From JAMZMI01 sp963848175 (GTDB lineage: Bacteria; Bacteroidota; Bacteroidia; Cytophagales; Cyclobacteriaceae): a DNA stretch of 64,000 nucleotides. Both the position numbers and the translations under genes were made by a program. Below the pieces are notes generated by a model. That model had not been told where the DNA came from. It saw only the letters and a list, made by a program, of their open reading frames with translations, and searched no databases. This document shows, piece by piece, positions 8,115 through 16,899 of this stretch (positions within the stretch are counted from its first letter, which is position 1; every line of letters begins with the position of its first letter). The DNA lies in contig CAWKCO010000006.1 of assembly GCA_963848175.1 (NCBI GenBank), forward strand, positions 1 through 64,000. Reading direction: 5' to 3'.

Positions 8115-9925
8115 ATGAATTCAAAGGCATTGGCTTGCTTCACTCTGGTAGCAATCAGATGGTCGGTTCGCTCGCGCTGTTCTACCGTGAGACTTTGGTA
8201 ATATTCTTTGTCAGCGGCATTGAGGCGAATGCTCATTGCCAAATCATTTTCTTGAATATATCGCGTCACAAGGTTGTCCATGTGTGAGCGGTCTTTGCTG
8301 GTCAGGTCTTGGTAATAAAACTCATCTTCGATTCGCAGCGCTTGCAAATCTGTCTTGTTGAGGTGACGTACACGAGCAAAAATGATCCGGTTGATTCGCT
8401 CTTTGTCATCCAAACTTAAGCGACGGTAGACATTAGAAAGGTCATCGGTCAAGATCATCTTCACGTCCACAGCTTTGGCTGCCAGCATTCTGGAAATGAT
8501 TTGATTGATAGATCCTACTTCGTCGGAATCGAAATCATAGTCATCCGAGAAGAGTGAGTTTCTTCCAGCCACCGATTGATCAGTTGATATCTCGGTGATG
8601 ATTTCCTTCTCTCTTGCTATTTCAAATTCATAAATATCGAGTTTGCCAAAACCCCCATCACGGTTAGAAGATAGATAGCCTTTGTGCTCATTGATAAACA
8701 TAAAAACTTCATCCTTATTTGAATTGAATGGTGATCCTGGGTTGAAAATTTCCGGATCAAAGAAAGAAGCTCCTTTGGCCATGAATACATCAAACCCTCC
8801 GAACCCTCTGTGCCCATCCGAAGAAAAGAAAAGGGCTTTTTGTCTGGCATCAAAAAATGGAGAAATTTCTATAAAAGGAGTGTTGATCTGATCTCCCAGA
8901 TTGATCGGTTCACTCCAATTTTCGCCTCCTGCATTGAGTGACATCCAGATATCATAGCTCCCCTGACCTCCGGGTCTGTTGGATGCAAAAAAAAGTGTGT
9001 CTCCCGTGGAACTTACATTGGGATGGCGAGAATCAAAACCTTCTAAATTTACTGCTTGGTTCAGAGCAGTGGGTGTAGTCCACGAGCCATTTTTCAGAGT
9101 TGTCACATAAATGTGACAAAAGTCCCCCAAGGTTTCGTTACAATTGGTGTAATAAAATTTGTCCCCCTTTAGGTTGAAAGAGCCAGAACCATCACCCCAT
9201 TTGGTATTGATGGTTTTTTCCAATTTATCCCCACTTTTTGCTCTGACCCATTTATTTCCATCCCAATCAAATTGGAAAATATCTGCAAAAGACTCCCCGA
9301 AGCGATAATCTATCAAGTTTCCCTTTCCCGCAGATCTTGAAGAAGTGAGGCAAAGACTCTGGTTGTCATTGTAAGTAAAAGCGGCGAAATCCATGTACTC
9401 AGTATTGATTTCATCACCACATAGTTTGAAACCATGATCTGGTTTCGGGTTGGTGAGATCATTGAGCGCCAGCATGCAGCCTTCCTTTTCTATTTTGGCT
9501 TGCTTGTAATAGGTTCGAAATTTGGGGTCATCATGAAAGCCTAGTTTTCTCAAGTTTTCAATAAATTCTTCAAAGCCCTGTAGCGCTCGGGTAAACTCAC
9601 CTGCCTGCTTGAGCATTTCCGAATGATAAAACTGAGCCAAAGGAAAACGCTCATCTTTTTGCTTGGCCGCCTTTTCATAATAGAAAAGGGCACTTTCATA
9701 ATCAAACATCAGACGATAGCACTCTCCCATTTGATAAGTGGCGCCAATGTGTCCCGGCTCTTGCGTAAGTACTTCTTTGTAAAAGCGCATCGCTTTTACA
9801 TATTGCTCGCTTTCAAACAATTTGTCGCCTTCACGGAAAATAAGGGCTCGATTCAAATCTTGTGCTTGTAACGCAAACTGCGCCAGCAGCAAAATTCCTA
9901 AATACAAACAATTCTTCAATTTCAT
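8105..9925 (-). CDS. PorE-like T9SS-associated protein, N-terminal segment: signal peptide, TPR, PD40 propeller
   Basis: This is the true start of the gene (ATG, signal peptide MKLKNCLYLGILLLAQFALQAQ). Residues ~25-130 form TPR-like helices (YVKAMRFYKEVLTQEPGH, YESALFYYEKAAKQ). Residues ~160-430 form a WD40-like PD40 propeller with the repeated signature seen in FFASNRPGGQGSYDIWM, LFFSSDGHRGFGGFDVFMA and YLSSNRDGGFGKLDIYEF. From ~470 an unfamiliar helical repeat begins (NVYRRLSLDDKERINRIIF, FYYQDLTSKDRSHMDNLV, YYQSLTVEQRERTDHLI). Order and composition match PorE-type proteins, which link the T9SS ring to peptidoglycan. The frame breaks near 8110. The upstream TPR-CHAT gene lies 66 bases away on the same strand. 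Confidence 0.85.
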   Translation of the reverse strand: MKLKNCLYLGILLLAQFALQAQDLNRALIFREGDKLFESEQYVKAMRFYKEVLTQEPGHIGATYQMGECYRLMFDYESALFYYEKAAKQKDERFPLAQFYHSEMLKQAGEFTRALQGFEEFIENLRKLGFHDDPKFRTYYKQAKIEKEGCMLALNDLTNPKPDHGFKLCGDEINTEYMDFAAFTYNDNQSLCLTSSRSAGKGNLIDYRFGESFADIFQFDWDGNKWVRAKSGDKLEKTINTKWGDGSGSFNLKGDKFYYTNCNETLGDFCHIYVTTLKNGSWTTPTALNQAVNLEGFDSRHPNVSSTGDTLFFASNRPGGQGSYDIWMSLNAGGENWSEPINLGDQINTPFIEISPFFDARQKALFFSSDGHRGFGGFDVFMAKGASFFDPEIFNPGSPFNSNKDEVFMFINEHKGYLSSNRDGGFGKLDIYEFEIAREKEIITEISTDQSVAGRNSLFSDDYDFDSDEVGSINQIISRMLAAKAVDVKMILTDDLSNVYRRLSLDDKERINRIIFARVRHLNKTDLQALRIEDEFYYQDLTSKDRSHMDNLVTRYIQENDLAMSIRLNAADKEYYQSLTVEQRERTDHLIATRVKQANAFEFMCR

Positions 9926-9991
9926 TTTAAGCGGGTTTTGATTCCATTAATTGCGGGTATTAAACTCCTAAACCCAATTGCAAAAAGTAAC

Positions 9992-12975
9992 TTAGTTATT
10001 TCCAGTCAACAAAAAAGCTCCCCAAATTCTGGGATCAGGGTATTTCTTTCTCAGTTCACCTTGAGCAAACTGAAAAGCTTCACCTACCTCTTGTACATTC
10101 ACATATTGCTGATAAAAAGTCTGCATCAAATATTGAGTTGCAGCATCATCTACCTTCGTCAAACTTGTAATAATATTTCTTGCCCCTGCCACTACCATAG
10201 CTCTTTGTAGGCCATAAACTCCCTCACCTACTTCGATATCTCCTAAGGCTGTTTCGCATGCGGATAGCACCACCAAATGTGTATTGACCAGATTCATGTT
10301 CATGGCTTCATAAGAAGATAGGATACCGTCATCGCTGGTATCAAGGTATTCTCCATTTTCGTAAGAAGCGTAAGAAGCCACCGCCCCACTTAAGTAGAGA
10401 CCAGATTTAAACATGGGATTGCCATTTGGCGTGATTTTATTGATTACAGCATCATTTTCCGTGAAATATCCGTGTGTAGCAATGTGCAGTATACTCGGTT
10501 CATTGACGCTATTCAAATGTGATTCGGTAGCTTCCTTTCCTATGTATTTCTTCACATACCAGCCCAATGACAAGAGGGTTTTAGAAATATCCTCGACTTC
10601 CTTTTGAGCACCCGGAAGGTTTTGTAAGCTAAAATTTTGCCCTACGGTAGACTTCCCAAAATCAGGATTACCCACCAAAGTAACTTTTGGAATCGCTGGC
10701 AACAATAGTTTTTTATTGAGCAAATCACGACTGTTAGATAAGTACCTCACGTAGTGCTTGTCAAAAACATATTCCGTGTCGGACAGCTTGAGCAAGTTTG
10801 GGTTTAGCTTGAAATAAACCCCATCAGGAACAAAGAATACACGCTTCGTTTCAGTCAACAATGGCTCCAGGTGCTTCCAATAATTCATATAGGACGACCG
10901 TAATTCATTTTCATATCTCACCGAATTGTTGTAGAGCGAAAAACCCTTTTTTTCGAGCGCAGAACCATTTTCCACCACTACATAGGTAGGATTGGTATAG
11001 GTGTCTTTCTTCAGCACGACATACATATAATGTACTTTATCTGTGAACCCAAAGTACTCCGCTGTACCATTGGACTGACTATCAAACTCCCTAAACCTGA
11101 TGACCTGTACCAGTGCTTCATCGGTATCCAATTTCCTTCGGATATCCTGCCACTGCACTTGTGTGGTTCCCACAAGTCCAGCGAACAGATTAGACCTGTA
11201 CATCATACTCTTCTCCATCTGCTCAATCTTGGCTTCCTCTTCTTTGAGCGAAAGCCCTAACTCGCCCAATTTGTGATCTCCTAATTGATAGTAGCCAGCC
11301 ATTCGCTGTTTAGCAGCCATCCAGTCGGTATATGCTCTGATCAGCTCTTTGTCGGCACTATTGTATACGGCATTGCGAATGCGCTCAGAAGAAGAAAAAA
11401 GAATTCCGCCTGTTGCAATCTGATGGTTAAGAATATTTTCAATAAGATTTGGATTGGTATCCAAAAGTTGAGAGGCAATAAATGCATAACGTTCCACATC
11501 GTCGCGTATTTGTTCGTAGAATGCGGCTCGCTCATGCTCTGTGAGGGTAGGGAATATCGTTGAAATTTGATCAATTCGAATATCGATAGCATCCTTAAGG
11601 TATTTTTCTGCTTGATCTATACTTCCGGAGACATAGTGATGCAGACCAAAGTTTTCAAGTGACTTGGCGTATAAGGGGTGATTGACACCCAAAGTGCTAC
11701 GGCGAATGTCCAGAGCCAGTTTATAATACTGGCCAGCCTTGGTATGCTCACCTTTGGCACTATAAAGTATCCCGAGGTTATTGACGGTGGTCGCGTAACT
11801 AGGATGATTCTTTCCATAGATAGTTTTATCAATTTCCAGCACTTCCTCATAATAGCGCTCGGCTTGCTCATAATTACCCAAAATGCGTTCTACACTGGCT
11901 AGGTTGTTCAATGAATTGGCATAATTTGGATGCTGCCGACCTAATTCCACTACATAAATTTGAAGTGCCTGTTGTAACAACTCACGAGCCCTTTGATATT
12001 CCCCCATCTCTTTAGCAATTGCCGCCAGGTTGTTGATGGCCGTAGCGTAATATTTGTGCTCCGTACCCAAGTGGTATTTACTTATTCGTTCTACTTCTTC
12101 AAAATACTTTTTGGAGCGACCAAGGATATTCATATCCATGTAAAGGATACCCAGATCATTGAGTGTTTCCAGAAGCAACTCTTCAGAAAGACCACCGAGT
12201 GCCCTTTTTTCTCTTTCTATGCTCAGAAGTAATTTTTCCGCTTGGTTAAAATCCCCTTTGTGCTCATAGAGCATGGCAAGATTTTCCAAAGACTCTACAT
12301 ACGGAATCTGATATTTTTTGCCCAGTGACAAGTAGATGGCATTGGCTTCCAGCAAACTCCGCTCCGCTTCAGAAACTTCATTGTTCATCACGTAGATGCG
12401 TCCAATGTTATTGAGTACTGCTGCATATTCGGCACTTTGAGCATGATGAATTTCCTTACTGATGCTCAATGCCGTAGCGAATTGGGCATGCGCCTCGGTA
12501 TACAACCCCATGGCTTCATAGAATTTACCTAAGCCCATCACGGCTTCCACATATTGATCCGTGTTCTTCCCTTTTTTTTCTGCTATTCGCACCACTTGCG
12601 TGAAATACTCCTTCGCCCGGTCATAGTCCCCTATTTGGAGGGACAGGTCTCCCAGTACTTCGGCTGTTTTGGCGTATTCTTGAGTATATACACCAAAATA
12701 CTTCTCTTTGAGCTGGAGGGCTTTGGTCAAATGATCCTGTGCTCCGAGATACTCTTTGATTTGCAACTTGCAAAGTCCTAAGTTGTGGTGATAGTTGGTC
12801 GCAGATTTTTCATCTAAGGTAAACTCTCGAAAAAGGCGCTCAATATTCTGCTCTCCGAGTTTCCAATACTCCTGTTCCAGATTGGATTCTATTTCAGACT
12901 TGAGTGCTCAATCGACTGGGCATCAGCAAAGCAAATGAATAGGATGAAAATTAGTGTAGCGGTAATTTTTTTCAC
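9992..12975 (-). CDS. Exported TPR-CHAT protein (caspase-like peptidase family)
   Basis: The long frame 9992-12766 encodes 924 residues. Residues 1-420 are about ten kinesin-light-chain-type TPRs (HPNYANSLNNLASVERILGN, HPSYATTVNNLGILY). The C-terminal ~250 residues are a CHAT domain with the caspase-like dyad intact: His765 in HIATHG and Cys837 in LSACETALG, followed by the conserved GLQRAMVVAGAR. The real N-terminus is upstream after a one-base shift near 12908. GTG at 12975 gives signal peptide MKKITATLIFILFICFADAQ, and the next frame reads LKSEIESNLEQEYWKLGEQN straight into the TPRs. CHAT proteins process or sense partner proteins; the partner is unknown. The signal peptide places this one outside the cytoplasm. 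Confidence 0.87.
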
Positions 12976-13063
12976 AATTGATAATTATACTGTTAATCAA
13001 ACACCCAAATGATTGGCAAATTGATAATAAAAACCAGAAGTTAATGAGAGTTAGAATTCTATG

Positions 13064-13071
13064 CAAAGATA
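13064..13071 (-). promoter_or_regulatory. Bacteroidota-type -7 element TATCTTTG upstream of the CHAT gene
   Basis: On the minus strand the octamer TATCTTTG fits the TAnnTTTG consensus. It lies about 90 bases before the corrected GTG start of the TPR-CHAT gene. A clean TTG at the -33 spacing is not present, so this rests on the -7 match only. Confidence 0.4.
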
Positions 13072-13213
13072 GACTCTACGAACACTGATAATTGGGATAT
13101 CAAGGATCATTTATTTAATAATAGAGGCTTAAAGAAAAACTTGGAGCGTATTTGGAAAACCGAAATTTTGACGATGTTCTAAGCAGGGTATGATAATGTA
13201 ATTTTGACCTTAC

Positions 13214-13393
13214 TTACTTTCCTTTTGTTTTAATCAAATTAAGACCTAGCAAAATCGCAATGCCAAAACCTAAAATCATGAAATTCCACTTTGGCTCCCC
13301 TTCCCGATAGGTTTTAAGCGTGTACCATACACTGAAAAACATCACCACCGTGATGCCCACATAACTAAAAAAACGAATGGCTTTTGGATTCAT
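13214..13393 (-). CDS. Small two-helix membrane protein, 59 residues
   Basis: The ATG at 13393 opens a 59-residue frame starting MNPKAIRFFSYVGITVV and ending GLNLIKTKGK before a TAA at 13214. Residues ~9-26 and ~37-53 are hydrophobic and separated by a charged loop (KTYREGEPKW). A basic C-terminus suggests both ends face the cytoplasm. I do not recognise a family. It stands alone between the CHAT gene and a strong terminator. Support is the coherent two-helix hydrophobic pattern, which chance ORFs rarely show, and the absence of any competing gene in this interval. Confidence 0.7.
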   Translation of the reverse strand: MNPKAIRFFSYVGITVVMFFSVWYTLKTYREGEPKWNFMILGFGIAILLGLNLIKTKGK

Positions 13394-13574
13394 GATGTTA
13401 ATTTTTCTGATGCAAGATAGAATGTCGAACCATATAGCTGGCTTCTATCCATCAGAATTTCCTTTTAATATTGGCGAACAGCACCTGAATATCTTTCCCA
13501 AAATATTTCAGAGTCAAACTAAATCTGACTCAAATTTCACCTTCAGTATTCATTTTACAGACCGCTGAAAAATG

Positions 13575-13613
13575 AAAAAAGGCCGATAGACTTTATCTCC
13601 ATCGGCCTTTTTT
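13575..13613. terminator. Bidirectional intrinsic terminator
   Basis: A run of A, then GGCCGAT, a short loop and ATCGGCC followed by a run of T, forms a hairpin usable on either strand. It sits two bases beyond the stop codon of the large minus-strand T9SS cargo gene at 13615. Confidence 0.85.
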
Positions 13614-13614
13614 C

Positions 13615-16600
13615 TTATTTTCTTACAACCCTATATTGCTCAATAAAAGAACTAGAAGAGTCAGTGAAAATCATCAAATATATACCCGAACCATAGTTGG
13701 TCATGTCCACCGAGGTATGATGCCTTCCTTGTCTATGTGCCACTTTCTGCTCAAAGACCCTTCTACCTTCTATGTTAATTATCGAAACTTTGAGGTCTTG
13801 TATGTTTTTACTAACAGTATAGTCTACTCCAAGCACACCTTGAGTTGGGTTCGGATACATGAGCACATCCTTCAAGAAAGACTGCTTCACGGAAAGTGGC
13901 AAATCAAATTCTTCTGTCTGATCAACCATAATTCCCGTCTCTGTGATAAGTGCATCTACTGTAAACGCTTGGTTTAACTTAGTTTCACTATCTACAATGA
14001 ACTCAATGACAGAATTAGGATCCATCGGTACACCTGGGAATTCGATATTGAGGAGATAACGACCGTCTTCCACTCCTTCAAAGTTGAAGTATCCTTCATC
14101 ATCCGTTTCGATATAATAGGCTATTTCCGTATCGGCGATATTCTCTAAACCTCTGCCCGTAGATTTAAACTTGCGCATAGAACAAGCGGCCTTTCTAACC
14201 TTTCTTCGTGCAGTGGTTCTATACCCATCTCTTCCATCCACATCTGGCACATCTTGCGTGAGTCGTCCACCGATTCTAGCTCCTTTAGGTGCTATCGGTC
14301 TAGGATTATAAAACAACAGATCTATGTCTATTCCTTCTACTTGAGCATTTAAGAAAAGCGTATCTGCCTCTATGAAACGATCAGCACTTTCATAATAAGT
14401 CTGCAACGCTGTAGAGTCTACTGATCTATCAGGTTTCACTTGGACTATGAAATCCCCAAGCACAATGTCTTTGAGGGCATAGTTTCCTTCTGCGATAAGT
14501 ACTGTACTGTCCTCTTTCACAAAAGGTCCTTCTGGCGTTTGACGATAAATGAAAACATCTCCTTTAGTAACAGCGGCTCCATTGGCTCGCACTGCACCAA
14601 AGAGATCCGTTTTTCCATAGATATTCTGTCTTTCTCCTTTCAGGGTAAAATCAGGAATCGAAGGGTGCGTGACACTTAAAGTGTATGTACCCTGATTATT
14701 AGCGCGTATGTTAGTGATGGTGTAATTCTGTCCAGTGCCCCCCGCTATCGGTGTTCCGTTATCGTTGTATGGTTTGCCAGGAATGAGTGAGCCAAAACTC
14801 CATTGGTAGACAGCTCCAACTCCTTGATAGTCTGAATCCAAGATTTTGTTTGCCCCAGCTTGAATGGTGTCATAAACTTCGGTAAAAAGCGGCTGCTGTG
14901 GGTCAAACGCAAATCCATCCACGTCTTTGTTTGGCACTATAGAGCTAAACAACAACTTGTTATTCTTAACATCTAAGGTTGACAGACTGCTAACCTGAGC
15001 AAAACTCGGTACTGATTTGATATTGTTATTGGTCAATTTCAATGAAGTCAGCGCGTTCAGCTGATTCGCAGTTTGCGGCATGTCGCCTATCAATCCTTTT
15101 TCTGAAAGATCAACCTCCGTTACCCTACCATTAGTAATCTTGATTTCCGCCCAATCTGTGATTGGATTTGTAGTCCAATCCTTGGAAATATTCACCCAAT
15201 CTGCTCCTCCCATTTGGTTGTATATCGTGCGTAACACCACAGAATCCTTTTGCAATGGCGTGTATTGAGCTTGAATGGATACATTGTTATATGCCTGATT
15301 AATATTACCCGCTGCATCTTCAGCGGTGATAATAATCTTATAATAACTTAAATCAACATAATTGGCCGTACCATCCACCTGCACTTTATTATTGATATCT
15401 GTAACCACACTCTTGCCCGACATGAGTTGTCCTGTCAACGTCTCATCATTCTTGATAGCCGCAATAAGTTGGGCATTAGTGAAAAACTGATTGTTAGGAA
15501 AAATAGCATAATACACTGTAGAAACTTCATTCATTTCCACTGTGATGCTATGTTTCTTTCCAACTATAGAGGCTTTTGGCGTCTCCACAAAACCAGGAGC
15601 AGTATAGTCTCCAATTTGGAAATTGGCATTTGATACATCGCTTAGGCCTTTCGTAGTATTCTCCACTTTGATCCTAACCTGATTATTTCTAATGGATGGC
15701 ACTGTCCATGAATAGCTGTTAGTAGGATATACTCCAAAAGTTGAAGTGAGAATGGTATTTTCATAAGTGGCCCCACCGTCAGTGCTATAGCTTATTTTCA
15801 ACCCGTCGGTATTTGCAGTAGACTGCTTGCTCCAAGTAATATTCACTTGACTGCCAGCTGCTAGTGGTTCTCCTCCGTTCGGTGACGTAACCGTGAGAGA
15901 CGTAGCTGGCACTATCGTAAATATAGCGTCACTTTGATCGGTTGCTCCTGTGGTAAGGTTCGCAACCTCAATCCTGGCATCCGTAGATACATCTCCCGGC
16001 ACTGCCCAAGTGAAGGTATTTTCAGTGTAATTGGCAAAGGTGCTGTTTAAAATCGTGTAATTATTATTCCCGCCATTGGTATTGTATCTGATTCGCAAAG
16101 CATCTGTACCCAGTGCATTTTCAGCAAGCCAAGTAATGTTATATTGCTCACCAACTACGAGTGTTTCTCCACCATTTGGTGAAGTAACGGTAATGGTACT
16201 TGGTAGGCGAATTTGAAAATTGTTGTTGCTCTCATCTGACAAATCTTTGGTTAAATTTCTCACCCTGACTCTAGCTTTCGTAGTACCCATATTTGGCAAT
16301 GTCCAGGCAAAACTATTATTTAGGTATTCCCCAAAAGTTGAAGTCACAAGCACATTGTCATAAGAGATACCTTCATCCAAACTGTAGCTTATTTCTAATG
16401 CATCGCTATCTTCGGTTGTCTGCTTAGACCAAGTGATATTCACTTCACTTCCAGCAGCAAAAGATTCTCCACCATTGGGAGAAGTGACAGTCAAAGAAGT
16501 GGCTGGGAGCATAGAAAAAGTGGCATCACTCTTATCGGAAACTCCCGTAGTTACGTTCTTCACCTCAATTCTGGCATCAGTAGCATAGTCTCCAGGAATA

Positions 16601-16899
16601 GTCCATGTGAAAGTATTTTCTGGGTAATTTGAGAAGTAGGAAGATACCAAGCTGTAAACATTTGATTCAACCACCCCTGTAGTATAATTGATTTGGAGCA
16701 CATCCGTGGAAAGCACATTTTCCATCGCCCAAGTCACGTCTATTTGCTGGCCGTGGGTAAAAACTTCTCCTCCATTTGGTGATGTGACTGTGATAGATGA
16801 TGCAAGACGAATAGTGAAGTTGGCATCACTTGCCTCCTCCAATCCTGTGGTGACATTCTTTATTTTTATTCGCGCCTGAGTGGTGGCTATTGCTGGCAC
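13615..16899 (-). CDS. Giant T9SS cargo protein A, C-terminal segment: Ig-like repeats, LRR, CRD-like domain, type A sorting tail
   Basis: This is the intact 3' part (1094 residues) of a gene starting at 20046; the ORF's nominal ATG is internal. Residues 1-420 carry Ig-like repeats of about 95 residues, each opening TVTSPNGGE and containing NITW. An Ig/cadherin-like stretch follows, then a short LRR block (LTSLKLTNNNIKSVPSFAQV) and another Ig-like domain. Next comes the module shared with the neighbouring gene (PFVKEDS, RRKVRKAACSMRKF, EGYFNFEGV, LLNIEFPGVPMDP). It ends in a T9SS type A tail (VLMYPNPTQGVLGVDY…GSGIYLMIF…YRVVRK). It is a surface or secreted protein; substrate unknown. Confidence 0.85.
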   Translation of the reverse strand: MPAIATTQARIKIKNVTTGLEEASDANFTIRLASSITVTSPNGGEVFTHGQQIDVTWAMENVLSTDVLQINYTTGVVESNVYSLVSSYFSNYPENTFTWTIPGDYATDARIEVKNVTTGVSDKSDATFSMLPATSLTVTSPNGGESFAAGSEVNITWSKQTTEDSDALEISYSLDEGISYDNVLVTSTFGEYLNNSFAWTLPNMGTTKARVRVRNLTKDLSDESNNNFQIRLPSTITVTSPNGGETLVVGEQYNITWLAENALGTDALRIRYNTNGGNNNYTILNSTFANYTENTFTWAVPGDVSTDARIEVANLTTGATDQSDAIFTIVPATSLTVTSPNGGEPLAAGSQVNITWSKQSTANTDGLKISYSTDGGATYENTILTSTFGVYPTNSYSWTVPSIRNNQVRIKVENTTKGLSDVSNANFQIGDYTAPGFVETPKASIVGKKHSITVEMNEVSTVYYAIFPNNQFFTNAQLIAAIKNDETLTGQLMSGKSVVTDINNKVQVDGTANYVDLSYYKIIITAEDAAGNINQAYNNVSIQAQYTPLQKDSVVLRTIYNQMGGADWVNISKDWTTNPITDWAEIKITNGRVTEVDLSEKGLIGDMPQTANQLNALTSLKLTNNNIKSVPSFAQVSSLSTLDVKNNKLLFSSIVPNKDVDGFAFDPQQPLFTEVYDTIQAGANKILDSDYQGVGAVYQWSFGSLIPGKPYNDNGTPIAGGTGQNYTITNIRANNQGTYTLSVTHPSIPDFTLKGERQNIYGKTDLFGAVRANGAAVTKGDVFIYRQTPEGPFVKEDSTVLIAEGNYALKDIVLGDFIVQVKPDRSVDSTALQTYYESADRFIEADTLFLNAQVEGIDIDLLFYNPRPIAPKGARIGGRLTQDVPDVDGRDGYRTTARRKVRKAACSMRKFKSTGRGLENIADTEIAYYIETDDEGYFNFEGVEDGRYLLNIEFPGVPMDPNSVIEFIVDSETKLNQAFTVDALITETGIMVDQTEEFDLPLSVKQSFLKDVLMYPNPTQGVLGVDYTVSKNIQDLKVSIINIEGRRVFEQKVAHRQGRHHTSVDMTNYGSGIYLMIFTDSSSSFIEQYRVVRK

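Noticed and set aside
9992..12975. CHAT gene as part of a type III-E CRISPR (Craspase) or gasdermin system
   Set aside because: No cas gene or gasdermin-like ORF lies nearby, and the corrected N-terminus has a signal peptide, which does not fit a cytoplasmic immune effector.
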